From: CAYVLA01 sp964549615 [NCBI: uncultured Thermococci archaeon]
GTDB lineage: Archaea > CAYQAE01 > CAYVLA01
Length of the DNA: 64,000 nucleotides
Assembly (NCBI GenBank): GCA_964549615.1
Contig: CAZJVP010000072.1
Coordinates: 1-64,000, forward strand
Direction of reading: 5' to 3'
The position numbers and the translations under genes are program-made. The notes below the pieces were generated by a model. The model was not told the origin of the DNA, ran no database searches, and was given only the letters and a program-made list of their open reading frames with translations. Positions 35,596-44,613 of this stretch are shown here, in pieces. The number at the start of each line of letters is the position of its first letter. The first letter of the stretch is position 1.

Positions 35596-35607
35596 TCAAT
35601 AAGTATT
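35596..35607 (-). promoter_or_regulatory. TATA box for the methyltransferase gene
   Basis: On the minus strand AATACTTATTGA is centred about 29 bases before GTG 35572. Confidence 0.55.
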
Positions 35608-35668
35608 TCCGCCGATCGATGCCGCAAGTGATTCGTCGCGGGATCGCGGACCGCCCTCATGCACGTGG

Positions 35669-35851
35669 CTAGCCATCGTCCGCCTTGACTACAGCCTTCA
35701 GCCCGACCCGCTCCATTTCACGGGTGATTCGGCCGACTATGGACCTCAGTGCGGAGTGGGGCACCAGTGAATTCTCGTGGTCCCTGATGTCGCTTATGGT
35801 TATCTTCCACTCATCCGTCCCCGTTTTGGGCGCTCCCTTCCGAAAGCCCAC
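35669..35851 (-). CDS. Small hypothetical protein
   Basis: 60 residues with a plausible compact fold (WKITISDIRDHE, ALRSIVGRITREMERVGLKAV). A minus-strand AATAACC element lies about 30 bases upstream of ATG 35851. No family is recognised; the even codon use and tidy promoter argue for a real gene, but the evidence is thin. Confidence 0.5.
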   Translation of the reverse strand: MGFRKGAPKTGTDEWKITISDIRDHENSLVPHSALRSIVGRITREMERVGLKAVVKADDG

Positions 35852-36019
35852 GGCAGCCTTGAAGCTTGTTACGGGTTATTAGCTCTCTTGTCGCACCAGG
35901 CTGTTTGCCTAACGTTCATCTAGTCCCGTCTTCGAAGCTTCCGCGGCGACGCAACCACGATCGCGCACCAAGCTCCTGCGATCGTCCTTGGGGTCAGGGC
36001 TGTGCGAGGGATGCTCCGG

Positions 36020-36592
36020 TTATCCGGAGGGGCGGATTGCGTCTAGCGCCTGCTCGAAGACGTCCTTGATGGGTCGGCTGGCATCCAGTACTTTCATCTT
36101 CGTGGGAAAGCGGTTGGCACTCCTGAAGATTCTCAAGTACTGGTCCCTCACGAGTCCCAGGAAAGCCTCCCTCTCAAACTTGTCGGTTCTCGAGCACCTT
36201 GAGAAGGCAACGCTGGGCTGGACGTCGAGGATCAGCACGATGTCGGGAAGGCGGAGGTGCTGCCATCTGTTCGCCCTGAGGATATCCTGCCACTTCACTC
36301 CCTGTGCGCCTTGATAGGCAAGGGAACAGTATATCGACCTGCTCGATACGAGCGTCCTGCCCTGAGACAACCACTCCACGATCTTCGGTTTGAGCAGCCA
36401 CCTGTCCAGGGCGAATAGCAGGACGTCCGTCCATGGATCCTCGCTCTTTGCGAGAAGTTTCTTCACGAAATCGTGGTATGGCTCGGCGAATCCAACGACA
36501 TCCGTCCCCTGGCGAGCAAGGTGCTCCACAAGCATCCTTTGTAGGGTTGTCTTCCCCGACCCGTCGATGCCGCCGATTGCGATGTACGTCAG
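36020..36592 (-). CDS. tmk: Thymidylate kinase-like P-loop kinase (CTG start proposed)
   Basis: 190 residues if started at CTG 36592. The P-loop GGIDGSGKTT occupies residues 7-16 and is essential, but no ATG, GTG or TTG lies between it and the in-frame TAG that ends the preceding gene at 36605-36607. The first ATG in frame comes after the P-loop. Other kinase features are the FAEPYHDF segment, the lid/DR region LFALDRWLLKP, VSSRSIYCSLAYQG and LILDVQPSVAFSRC. dTMP phosphorylation for DNA synthesis is the likely role. GGGAAGGGAG lies just before the CTG. A sequencing indel is the alternative. Confidence 0.85.
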   Translation of the reverse strand: MTYIAIGGIDGSGKTTLQRMLVEHLARQGTDVVGFAEPYHDFVKKLLAKSEDPWTDVLLFALDRWLLKPKIVEWLSQGRTLVSSRSIYCSLAYQGAQGVKWQDILRANRWQHLRLPDIVLILDVQPSVAFSRCSRTDKFEREAFLGLVRDQYLRIFRSANRFPTKMKVLDASRPIKDVFEQALDAIRPSG

Positions 36593-36604
36593 GCTCCCTT
36601 CCCG

Positions 36605-38023
36605 CTAAGCTATCTCGCCAAGAACGCAACCGGCGGTCAGGCAGTCACCCAGGCCAACCGTGTTGAGCGTGACCCTGGAAAGGAGACACGGCGTGAGAAC
36701 GACCCATGCCTCACTGCCGTCGAACTTCGCAAGCCAGATGCCCTCGCTCGTCTCCTCGCCAAGGGCTCCGAAGCGCTCGTAGAATCCGAGGCCGGCTGGG
36801 GACGGCTCGAGCCGATCGGCCGAGATCAGTCTTTCCAGATCCTCCATGCCCCCGAACTCCCCACTGTAAGCCCTGTTCTGTGCCGATAGAATCCCCAGCA
36901 TCTGGGAATCCCGAACGACCTCAGGCGCCACCCCGTAGCTGTCCTTCAGGACAGACACCACGAAGTCCTTGCTGTGGACCAACACCTTTTTCACGCCCTG
37001 GGATGAGGCGAACCTGAACATCCCATCGACCATCCTCACGGGATCCTCCGGCCTCGCACCGTGGTTTGCGAGAACCGCTTGCAGCTCATCCTCGTTCATG
37101 CCGATGCTATCGGAGACATCGCACGCCCTGCTGATTATGTCCCTGCGGATGACCGCATCCTGCACATCCGCCAGCTCGAAGTGGACCCTGATCGCCGGGT
37201 TCTTTCCCCGCCACCGTCTGACCAAACCGAGGGCCTCTTCCAGCCTGTCAAGGTAGGTTGTGCCGTCCGGATACGACCGCTTGAGCATGTGGAGTCCGGT
37301 GAGGATGAGCTTGTCGATGTCGCTGATTCTCTCGTCCACCCCTTTCACGAAGGCCGGGTCGATGACTATCTTGCCGTTGTAGTCGTCCGCATTCGCGATG
37401 AAACGGTTGTTCCTCGGAGAGACGAACCTATGTCCCCGCCACTCAAAACCAGTCCCCTGCCTGAACTCAACGATCAGATGAACTAGCTCTCGATCCTCCC
37501 GCGAGGCCTCGCTGGGGCGGCGGAAGGTGACCTTCCCTCCCCTCATCACGGGCAGGAGGATGTTCCCCCTATCCAGGAAAAGCCTTGCCTGCCTCTCCGG
37601 AAGCTGGACGGCATGGGGGATGACGAACCTCGCTCCCAGGGCCGAGAGGGCGTTCGCCATTATGCCGGCGTTCCCCCCCATCCGATAGGCGTCGATGGGG
37701 AGGTTGGTGACGATCCACTCGTAGGCCGCCTGATCGTAGATCATATACTCCCCTCCAGCCCCCCGGCCGATGAAGTGCATCAGCCCGGCCAAGAAATCTG
37801 CAGGATTGTCTATGCGGCCCGGAGGCGAGTCCCTGCGAAGAAAGGCCTGATCCGCAAGCTCCGGATGGGAGACGAGAAGAGCGCGAAGCCGCTCATCGTT
37901 CAGGTTAATTATCCCGTCGATGTTCGTGTTGAAAGCGACGGCCACCCCCGCGGAACGGGGCAACCTTCTGCGGAAGTTTTGGATTGCCTCGTAGTAGAGT
38001 CCCAGCCAGTTAACGGCCGGCAT
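36605..38023 (-). CDS. ADP-dependent phosphofructokinase/glucokinase family kinase
   Basis: 472 residues, the usual length of archaeal ADP-dependent sugar kinases (ribokinase-like fold). Family features are VAFNTNIDGII near the start, YRMGGNAGIMANALS, VHFELADVQD (the acidic motif), SIGMNEDEL and the C-terminal catalytic GLGDCLTAG with its Asp base. It phosphorylates glucose or fructose 6-phosphate using ADP, in the modified Embden-Meyerhof pathway. The exact sugar is not certain. The stop is 12 bases before the proposed tmk start in the same frame, so the two are probably co-transcribed. Confidence 0.92.
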   Translation of the reverse strand: MPAVNWLGLYYEAIQNFRRRLPRSAGVAVAFNTNIDGIINLNDERLRALLVSHPELADQAFLRRDSPPGRIDNPADFLAGLMHFIGRGAGGEYMIYDQAAYEWIVTNLPIDAYRMGGNAGIMANALSALGARFVIPHAVQLPERQARLFLDRGNILLPVMRGGKVTFRRPSEASREDRELVHLIVEFRQGTGFEWRGHRFVSPRNNRFIANADDYNGKIVIDPAFVKGVDERISDIDKLILTGLHMLKRSYPDGTTYLDRLEEALGLVRRWRGKNPAIRVHFELADVQDAVIRRDIISRACDVSDSIGMNEDELQAVLANHGARPEDPVRMVDGMFRFASSQGVKKVLVHSKDFVVSVLKDSYGVAPEVVRDSQMLGILSAQNRAYSGEFGGMEDLERLISADRLEPSPAGLGFYERFGALGEETSEGIWLAKFDGSEAWVVLTPCLLSRVTLNTVGLGDCLTAGCVLGEIA

Positions 38024-38105
38024 AGTCCTGCCGAGAGGAAACGAGCGCCGGTATTGAAAACTCTAACCCACAAGCCGGCCGGCCCGGATCCCGTCGCAGG
38101 GAGCA

Positions 38106-38120
38106 AAAAATACATTTATG
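38106..38120 (+). promoter_or_regulatory. TATA region upstream of the TPR gene pair
   Basis: AAAAATACATTTATG is a strong A/T block predicting transcription from about 38140, about 100 bases before TTG 38243. Confidence 0.5.
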
Positions 38121-38242
38121 AGTGCAAAGGCCCGACTGCAGGCGAACGCGTTCAGGTTCGGGCCCGAGTCCATCGCGATCCCGGCTGGCAGCGGCGTCTC
38201 CGAGGGTGGGCTTGGCTGGAACCCGAGCGGGAGGGTTGCGAT

Positions 38243-38650
38243 TTGGCAGTCACCGATGAGATCGTGGAGTTTTATTCTTCGATCCTGAACGGGTCGTTGG
38301 GCCGGTATGCAGGAATTGTGGGGGCACCTGCCGTGGACCTCATCGTGAAACCCGCGGTTCAGAGAGCACAGAAGGAGCACAGGTTCCTGGAGGCCGTCGA
38401 AGTCAATGGGGGGAGGATCGTGGCAAAAGAGATCTCGGCAGACATCGAGGTCCTCAAGGGCGGGTTTAACACCCTAACCAAGGCCATCGTCGACAGCCTG
38501 GCATACGTGTTCGGCCCGGAGGAGGTCATCCCGGAAACCCGGAAGATATACGGCGATGTGGCCCGATCCAAGCAGCAGCTCATCCAGGACGCCAAGATCG
38601 CCAAGGGACTTCCTGCCTTCCTGTCGGAGGAGGTATGGGAGGAGGTGTGA
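38243..38650 (+). CDS. Hypothetical protein paired with TPR protein
   Basis: 135 residues of unrecognised alpha/beta sequence (YSSILNGSLGRYAGIVG, NGGRIVAKEISADI, GFNTLTKAIVDSLAYVFGP, EEVIPETRKIYGDV). It ends in a short acidic helix. TTG 38243 is chosen because GGGAGGG lies 6 bases before it; the frame upstream overlaps the divergent kinase gene. Its stop is 3 bases before the TPR gene start, which implies coupled translation and a shared job. Confidence 0.65.
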   Translation: MAVTDEIVEFYSSILNGSLGRYAGIVGAPAVDLIVKPAVQRAQKEHRFLEAVEVNGGRIVAKEISADIEVLKGGFNTLTKAIVDSLAYVFGPEEVIPETRKIYGDVARSKQQLIQDAKIAKGLPAFLSEEVWEEV

Positions 38651-38652
38651 AG

Positions 38653-39675
38653 ATGGGATTTCTCGCCGGCCTTAAGAGCAGGCTCTCAGGGAAGCCCACT
38701 TTGGAGCAGTTCGAGAAGAAGACCATCGGACTTCCTCCCGCGGAGGCTGCCCCGAAATGGGTGGAGTTCGCCAAGGAACATGAGGAGCTCAAACCGGACG
38801 ACGCCATGTACGGATACAGAAGGGCCGCCGCCCTGTATCGTGAGATAGGGGACATGAAGGCGTTCGTGCAACAGTCCTTGAACTATGCCAAGGCAGCGGA
38901 GAGGGTTCCGGAGTACGCCATCGCGGGCGATGGGTTCAGGGTCGCCGCGGAGTACGAGAAGGAGGGATCTGAACAGAACTATGCGAGGGCGGCAGACAAC
39001 TACCGAAAGGCTGGGGAGAAGGCCGAGGCAGACAGGCACACCACCCTTGCATCCGACATGTATGCCGCTGCGGCCGACTGTTACGAGAGGGCCAAGGACT
39101 ACCAGAAGGCGATCGAGAATCACCTGAAATCCACAGCGATAAGCGAGAGGAAGAAGCACCTCATCAGGGTCGCAAGGGACTACGGCAAGGTGGCCGAGAA
39201 CTACCTCAGGCTCAAGGACTACGAGAAGTCAGCCGAGTTCTTTCTCAAGCACGCTGAGGCCGAGACGAGCAGGGCCAACGTCGCCTACTCGGACGGTTAC
39301 TACCGAGCCGGCGCCACATATGTGAAGGCTGGCAAGCTGGACAAGGCAGCGGAAGCTTACCTGAAGCATGCGGAGTTCTCCAATGAGCCGGCGTACGGGT
39401 ACAGGAACGCGGCACAATGCTACCAGAAGCTGGGCGACCCGGAGAAGGCGTTGGAGTACTACCTCAAGGCGGTGGACGACGACCTTGCCAAGGGGCGCAC
39501 CTTTGTGGCCGCGGAGGTGCTCAAACTAGCCAGGACGATCGCCAAGGATAAGTCGAAGATCGACGCAAAGCTTCAGGAGATAAGGGTTCCTGCAGGATTC
39601 GAGAAGGCCTCCTTAGAATTCCGAAAGACGCTGGGGAGGGAGCTTCAGCGCAAGGGGCTTCCAGCCCTGACCTAG
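38653..39675 (+). CDS. TPR-repeat protein, SNAP-like
   Basis: 340 residues almost entirely of helical repeats of about 40 residues (repeated patterns such as YARAADNYRKAGEKAEA, YAAAADCYERAKDYQKA, YEKSAEFFLKHAEAE, YKAG/LDKAAEAYLKHAEF). The alternation and A/Y-rich helices resemble tetratricopeptide and alpha-SNAP solenoids, which act as protein-protein scaffolds. No signal or membrane segment is seen. It follows the 38243 gene by 3 bases and precedes a membrane protein by 17 bases, so all three probably form one operon and may make a membrane-linked complex. Confidence 0.8.
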   Translation: MGFLAGLKSRLSGKPTLEQFEKKTIGLPPAEAAPKWVEFAKEHEELKPDDAMYGYRRAAALYREIGDMKAFVQQSLNYAKAAERVPEYAIAGDGFRVAAEYEKEGSEQNYARAADNYRKAGEKAEADRHTTLASDMYAAAADCYERAKDYQKAIENHLKSTAISERKKHLIRVARDYGKVAENYLRLKDYEKSAEFFLKHAEAETSRANVAYSDGYYRAGATYVKAGKLDKAAEAYLKHAEFSNEPAYGYRNAAQCYQKLGDPEKALEYYLKAVDDDLAKGRTFVAAEVLKLARTIAKDKSKIDAKLQEIRVPAGFEKASLEFRKTLGRELQRKGLPALT

Positions 39676-39691
39676 CCGCAAGCGGCCGCGC

Positions 39692-40804
39692 TTGGTGAAG
39701 TTGGTGGATTTGGGGCTAGCGTGGGCGAGGTATCTTAGGCCAACCAAAGTATTCCTGACGGCGGTGGTGCTGGGAGTTGCGCTCGGGCTCGCGCTCTCGA
39801 TCCTTGCCCCGCCGATTCTGACCGCGCTCGAGCACGCCCTTTATTTCAGGATCACGAAGCCCCTTGAGATCATACAGAAGCCCCTGTCAGGGATAGTTGG
39901 AACTGAGGAAGTAACGGCCCTCTACCTGCTTGGGAACAATCTGATCGTGTCGTTCATCGCGGCCTTCGGCGGGGCCATCTTGATCCGATACACGGTGAAG
40001 CCGGGCCAGGAAACCTACACAAGGGAGGGGCGCATCACCAACCTCCTCTGGAGGCTGATAGGGGAGGGGGATGAGAAGTACAAGGAGCCAGCGGTGCTGG
40101 CATTCCTCCTTCCCTTGGCCGTCGTCTTCGTCAACGGTGGCGTCTTCGGGCTCTTCTCGGTGAGCAATGGGCTGTCGTGGAAGGAACTCTACGTGTACTT
40201 GGCCTACGTGCTTCCACACGGTTCGGTTGAGTTGCCGGCCGTGATCCTCGCCGCAACCATTGGCTACGCCACCGCAGTGAAGCTGGACTCCTTTCTTAGG
40301 AAGGGCGACCTCGAAGCCTTCCTCACATACGCAGGCAGGAGCTTGAAATCCAGAAGGTCTTGGGGCCTTTTCTCCCTCGTCTGCGTCATGCTAGTCTTCG
40401 CGGCGGCCATCGAAGCTTACCTTACCCCCGCCATCGGAAGGACGGCTCTGCAGAACTCATACTTTGATCTTCGCGTGCTAAACGAGTCGGTCAGACAGGG
40501 AGAGCCAGCCTTCTTGGTCGTCCTGGCGTCGTTCGGCGCGACCGTGACCTTTCACAACGGCTCGCTCTCAGGGCCCCCTCTTGAGGTCGAGCTTTTCGGC
40601 AGCAAGCAATATCCCTTTGAGGTCGACGGGCGCAGGATTCAGGCATCGGAGGTCGTCAGCGGCCATCAGCTCCGCATCCCCCCTGACGTCGGTGCCCTCC
40701 TCCTCAAGTTCCGTGTCAGCAACTTGACGCGCACCACCGTGGTGCACATCCTGGCATCCTGTAAGAAGCTGACCCGCGAGTCCAGACTTGAGGTGCTCGC
40801 CTAG
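39692..40804 (+). CDS. SpoIIM/DUF95-like membrane protein with external domain
   Basis: 370 residues. About five membrane helices fill residues 20-250 (VFLTAVVLGVALGLALSIL; NLIVSFIAAFGGAILI; VLAFLLPLAVVFVNGGVFG; YLAYVLPHGSVELPAVILA; LFSLVCVMLVFAAAIEAYL). PHGSVELPAVILA is the SpoIIM/DUF95 family signature. After residue 255 comes a beta-rich external domain not usual in the family. TTG 39692 or GTG 39695 starts it. It ends shortly before the SRP RNA promoter. Confidence 0.8.
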   Translation: MVKLVDLGLAWARYLRPTKVFLTAVVLGVALGLALSILAPPILTALEHALYFRITKPLEIIQKPLSGIVGTEEVTALYLLGNNLIVSFIAAFGGAILIRYTVKPGQETYTREGRITNLLWRLIGEGDEKYKEPAVLAFLLPLAVVFVNGGVFGLFSVSNGLSWKELYVYLAYVLPHGSVELPAVILAATIGYATAVKLDSFLRKGDLEAFLTYAGRSLKSRRSWGLFSLVCVMLVFAAAIEAYLTPAIGRTALQNSYFDLRVLNESVRQGEPAFLVVLASFGATVTFHNGSLSGPPLEVELFGSKQYPFEVDGRRIQASEVVSGHQLRIPPDVGALLLKFRVSNLTRTTVVHILASCKKLTRESRLEVLA

Positions 40805-40837
40805 CCGGCTCGACGGCAACGCCCAGCGCGCAAGTAA

Positions 40838-40848
40838 GACTTAATAGC
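40838..40848 (+). promoter_or_regulatory. TATA box of SRP RNA
   Basis: GACTTAATAGC is the only A/T-rich element upstream of the RNA. It predicts transcription from about 40870, so a 5' leader of about 55 bases would be trimmed, or the RNA is slightly longer than drawn. Confidence 0.6.
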
Positions 40849-40924
40849 TTGCACCCAGAGCAAGGCTTCTCGGCCAAGGCCTGTTCAGCAGGATCCGTGG
40901 CCGATGCACAGGAAGGCAGCTTGC

Positions 40925-41250
40925 GGCCAACCCGGCGGACTAGGCGGGAGGCTAGGCGTCTCCTGTCACCCGAAATCGTCTATACGCGGGGCTGAATGCC
41001 GCGGGGCGGTTCGGCCGCGGGACGTTGGGCCCGGGTCCCGAACGTTGACTCTCCGTCCCTCAGGGTCGGTGGATGTGGGGCCCCCTTCGGAGGAAGGCGG
41101 CAACCACATTTGCTTTCCGAACCCCACCAGGCCGGGAACGGAGCAGTGGTAGGAAAGACATGCGGCGCTTGAGGGGCAACGGGGACGAGGTAAGGCTCGA
41201 CAAGCCCACGTCCCGCGACGGGCCCACCCGCGGATGTTCGGCGGGGTCGA
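40925..41250 (+). ncRNA. Signal recognition particle RNA (7S RNA)
   Basis: An RNA of about 325 bases that binds SRP54 and SRP19 and targets nascent membrane proteins. Helix 8: CTTTCC at 41112-41117 pairs with GGAAAG at 41152-41157, CCAC with GTGG, and CCG-GGAA-CGG forms the GNAR tetraloop, with CAGG and AGCAG of the SRP54 site. Helix 6: ATGTGG/CCACAT. Helix 5 is supported by CCGCGGG/CCCGCGG, TGGGCCCG/CGGGCCCA and TCCCTCAGG/CTTGAGGGG. The 5' Alu-like domain reads CTAGGCGGGAGGCTAGGCG then CTCCTGTCACCCGAAA, the archaeal pattern. Helix 1 pairs ACCCG-CGGAC with GTTCG-CGGG. The exact ends are estimates. Confidence 0.92.
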
Positions 41251-41342
41251 AGCAGGCTGCCCGATGGACGGACGGATGGACATGGGAAGGGACGGAGTTC
41301 TACGTCTCTGACTACAACGACATCGCCCTCGAAAGGGCAAGG

Positions 41343-42860
41343 CTGCCCGAGCGAGTAGCGATTTTTGACACGACGCTCAGGGACGGCGAGCAGACGCCGG
41401 GCGTCTCCCTGACCGTTGACGAGAAGATACGGATCGCTTGCGCGTTAAATGAACTGGGCGTGGACACCATAGAGGCCGGATTCCCAGCAACATCGGAGGG
41501 AGAACTGAAAGCCATATCCGAAATAGCCGGCCTTGGGCTGAAGAGCGAGATCTGCGCCCTGGCACGGTCCAACCAGAAGGACATCGACCTAGCGTTGAGC
41601 TCCGGGGTCAGCTGCATCCACACGTTCATCGCGACCTCGGACATACACCTGAAACACAAGTTGAAGATGACGAGGGATGAAGCCCTGCAGAAGGCTGTCG
41701 AGACCATAACATACGCCAAGGAACACGGGGTCGTCGTTGAGTTCTCTGCCGAGGATGCGACGAGGACCGAGCTTGGGTACCTGCTCAGGGTCTACTCAGC
41801 TGCCCAGGACGCAGGCGCTGACAGGATAAACGTCCCGGACACGGTGGGCGCCATGATACCGAGGGCTATGGGGTATCTGGTTGGCAGGGTATGCGAGGCC
41901 GTGAAAGTTCCCGTCTCTGTGCACTGCCACAATGATTTCGGGATGGCCGAGGCGAACTCGCTGGCATCCGTGGAGAACGGCGCGACACAGGTTCACGTCA
42001 CCGTCAACGGTCTGGGGGAGAGGGCGGGAAACGCCTCCCTGGAGGAGGTGGTGATGTCCCTGCACTCCTTCTATGGCATCAAGACCAGCATCGTGACCCA
42101 GAAGATCTGTCCGACGTCCCAGCTCGTCTCGCGCCTGACGGGCATTCCCGTGCAGCCCAACAAGGCAATCGTGGGCGAGAATGCCTTCGCGCACGAGTCC
42201 GGCATACACGTCCACGGGGTGCTCGAGTCCGCAGCGACCTATGAGCCGCTGATGCCCGAGATGGTCGGGAGCACCCGGCGGATCGTCCTAGGCAAACACA
42301 CGGGAGCGCATGCCATATCGGCCAAGCTCGGCGAGATGGGCATCAAGGCCACGGAGGCGCAGGTATCCGAGATCGCCCAGCGGGTCAAGAAGATAGGCGA
42401 CATGGGCAAGGGGATCACCGACGCCGACCTCATGGCCATAGCGGAGGCCGTCATAGGCAAAGTCCCAGAGGGCAAGCGAACGCTGGAGCTGGTGAACCTG
42501 ACGGTGGTAACCGGCGACAGGACCATACCTACTGCATCACTGGCGCTCATCGTGGACGGCAAGCGAGTTGAAGGTGCCAGCATAGGGGACGGCCCTGTGG
42601 ACGCTGCGATAAAGACGATAAAAGATGTCATCAGGGATTTTGGCAAGGTCGAATTGAAAGAGTACCGGCTCGAAGCCATCACCGGAGGTAGCGATGCGGT
42701 TGCGGAGGTCACAGTCAAGGTGATTGACGATCTGGGCAACCTTGCGACGGCCCGGGGCGTTAGCACCGACATAGTCATGGCGAGCGTTGAGGCCATGATT
42801 GAAGCGGTCAATAGGCTGTTCGCCAAGAGAGGGAAGGAAGGAGGAAAGCCAAGTGGCTGA
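41343..42860 (+). CDS. 2-isopropylmalate synthase / (R)-citramalate synthase family enzyme
   Basis: 505 residues from CTG 41343. The enzyme condenses acetyl-CoA with 2-oxoisovalerate or pyruvate. Catalytic-barrel motifs are IFDTTLRDGEQTPGVSL, IEAGFPATSEGE, VEFSAEDATRTE, HCHNDFGMAEANS and GENAFAHESGIHVHG; the C-terminal LeuA dimer domain (TVVTGDRTIPTASLALIV) may bind the feedback inhibitor. Family-like sequence (FYVSDYNDIALERARLPE) extends about 17 residues upstream of the CTG, yet there is no ATG, GTG or TTG in frame until ATG 41160 and TTG 41169, inside the SRP RNA. The true start is thus unresolved. The end overlaps ilvB by 8 bases. Whether it is leuA or cimA is unclear. Confidence 0.92.
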   Translation: MPERVAIFDTTLRDGEQTPGVSLTVDEKIRIACALNELGVDTIEAGFPATSEGELKAISEIAGLGLKSEICALARSNQKDIDLALSSGVSCIHTFIATSDIHLKHKLKMTRDEALQKAVETITYAKEHGVVVEFSAEDATRTELGYLLRVYSAAQDAGADRINVPDTVGAMIPRAMGYLVGRVCEAVKVPVSVHCHNDFGMAEANSLASVENGATQVHVTVNGLGERAGNASLEEVVMSLHSFYGIKTSIVTQKICPTSQLVSRLTGIPVQPNKAIVGENAFAHESGIHVHGVLESAATYEPLMPEMVGSTRRIVLGKHTGAHAISAKLGEMGIKATEAQVSEIAQRVKKIGDMGKGITDADLMAIAEAVIGKVPEGKRTLELVNLTVVTGDRTIPTASLALIVDGKRVEGASIGDGPVDAAIKTIKDVIRDFGKVELKEYRLEAITGGSDAVAEVTVKVIDDLGNLATARGVSTDIVMASVEAMIEAVNRLFAKRGKEGGKPSG

Positions 42861-44613
42861 GACCATCAGCGGAGCTGAGGCCCTCATCAGGGCCTTGGAG
42901 GCAGAGAAAGTCAAACACATATTCGGCTTGCCGGGCGGCGCCATCCTCGACGTCTACGACAAGCTCTATGACTCCAAGATCAGGCACATACTCGTAAGGC
43001 ACGAGCAGGTGGCAGCCCATGCCGCGGACGGCTATGCTAGGGCGAGCGGGGAGGTCGGAGTCTGCTTCACAACATCGGGGCCGGGCGCAACCAACCTCAC
43101 GACCGGGATCGCCAACGCCTTCTACGACTCCATCCCGGTCATCGCGGTGACGGGCCAGGTCCCCACTAGGTTGGTCGGCAACGACTCGTTCCAGGAGGCC
43201 GACACCATCGGCATCTTCATGCCCATAACCAAGTACAACGTCATGGTCAAGTCCGGGTCCGAGATACCCCAGGTCGTGAGAAAGGCCTTCATCATTGCCA
43301 CGAGCGGCCGCAAGGGGCCCGTTCACATCGACCTACCAAAGGACACGCAGCAGCAGAAGATAGAGTTCGAGTACCCCCCTGCGGTGAGGATGCTCAAGCG
43401 ACTCTCCAGCCCGCAGGGACACCCGGGCCAGATCAAGAAGGCGGCCCAGATGCTTGCAAATGCCGAGCGACCGGTCATAATCTCGGGAGGCGGGGTCATA
43501 GCCTCTAACGCGTCAAGAGAGCTGGTCAAGCTCGCCGAATCGCTGATGATTCCGGTTGGAGTCACTCTGATGGGAAAGGGATCTTTCCCTGACTCGCATC
43601 CGCTCTCGCTCGGCATGTTCGGAATGCACGGCAGGAAGATTGCCAACGACATACTAAGCGACGCGGACGTCGTGGTCGCCGTCGGGATGAGGTTTGCCGA
43701 CCGCGTGACCGGCGACACGTCGACCTTCTGCGCGAACGCGAAGATCATACACATCGACATCGACGCTGCAGAGATCGGCAAGAACGTGAGGCCGGAGATC
43801 CCCATCGTCGGCGATGCCAAACAGGTGCTATCCAAGCTCAACTTGGAAATAGCCAAGCTAAAGCCCGCCAAAAAGGCTGCGTACGCAGAGAAGGTCAAGG
43901 AGTTCATCAAGGAATGCACCTGCTGCCAAGACTACGCCTACGATGAGAAGCCCATCAAGCCCCAGCGCGTAATGAAGGAGCTGAACAGGCTGATAGACCA
44001 GGACACGATCGTGGTCACCGAGGTTGGCCAGTGCCAGATGTGGAGCGCCCACTACCTGAGAATCGACCGTCCCGGCCAGTGGATATCATCCGGCGGCCTC
44101 GGGACCATGGGTTTCGGCTTTCCCGCATCGATCGGGGCGAAGGTCGCCAGGCCCGAATGCAAGGTCATAGACGTTGCAGGGGATGGCAGCTTCCAGATGG
44201 TCCTGCAGGACCTGGCCACATGCATCATCGAGGACATACCCGTGGCCGTCTGCATCATGGACAACAGGACGCTAGGCATGGTCTACCAATGGCAGGACCT
44301 TTTCTACAACAAGAGGACGTCCGCGACGCTCCTTGACCACGCAGGCGTGGGGAAGGGGAGGGCCGTGCCGGAGGTGCCGGACTTCGTCAAGCTCGCCGAG
44401 GCGTACGGCGCCAAGGGGGTGAAGGTCGACTCGCCGGGAGAGCTCGGCCCAGCCCTCAAGGAGGCGCTCTCCAGCGACATCGTCACGGTCGTTGACGTGA
44501 AGATAGACAAGGATGAGAAGATGCTTCCCATGGTCAGGGCCGGGGGGTCCATAACGAGCATGATCCTCTCGAGCAGATGCCGGCCCGAGCCCTACCGATT
44601 CAGGGGTGATTGA
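42853..44613 (+). CDS. ilvB: Acetolactate synthase, large subunit
   Basis: 586 residues of a thiamine-diphosphate enzyme that joins pyruvate to pyruvate or 2-oxobutyrate. Conserved elements are the catalytic Glu in [27 protein letters not shown], the FAD-binding central domain, and the ThDP site VAGDGSFQM followed about 25 residues later by [12 protein letters not shown] 42853 overlaps the end of the preceding leuA/cimA gene by 8 bases, and its stop overlaps the ilvN start by 8 bases, so the three genes are translationally coupled. Confidence 0.97.
   Translation: MAETISGAEALIRALEAEKVKHIFGLPGGAILDVYDKLYDSKIRHILVRHEQVAAHAADGYARASGEVGVCFTTSGPGATNLTTGIANAFYDSIPVIAVTGQVPTRLVGNDSFQEADTIGIFMPITKYNVMVKSGSEIPQVVRKAFIIATSGRKGPVHIDLPKDTQQQKIEFEYPPAVRMLKRLSSPQGHPGQIKKAAQMLANAERPVIISGGGVIASNASRELVKLAESLMIPVGVTLMGKGSFPDSHPLSLGMFGMHGRKIANDILSDADVVVAVGMRFADRVTGDTSTFCANAKIIHIDIDAAEIGKNVRPEIPIVGDAKQVLSKLNLEIAKLKPAKKAAYAEKVKEFIKECTCCQDYAYDEKPIKPQRVMKELNRLIDQDTIVVTEVGQCQMWSAHYLRIDRPGQWISSGGLGTMGFGFPASIGAKVARPECKVIDVAGDGSFQMVLQDLATCIIEDIPVAVCIMDNRTLGMVYQWQDLFYNKRTSATLLDHAGVGKGRAVPEVPDFVKLAEAYGAKGVKVDSPGELGPALKEALSSDIVTVVDVKIDKDEKMLPMVRAGGSITSMILSSRCRPEPYRFRGD

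Noticed and set aside
37613-38242. Upstream part of the frame at 38243-38650
   Set aside because: It lies antisense to the ADP-dependent kinase gene and lacks protein-like features; TTG 38243 has a proper ribosome-binding site.
41073-41340. N-terminal extension of leuA/cimA beginning upstream of CTG
   Set aside because: Most of this stretch is SRP RNA; its translation (R/G/T/W-rich) does not look like the family, apart from about 17 residues just before the CTG, which I leave open.
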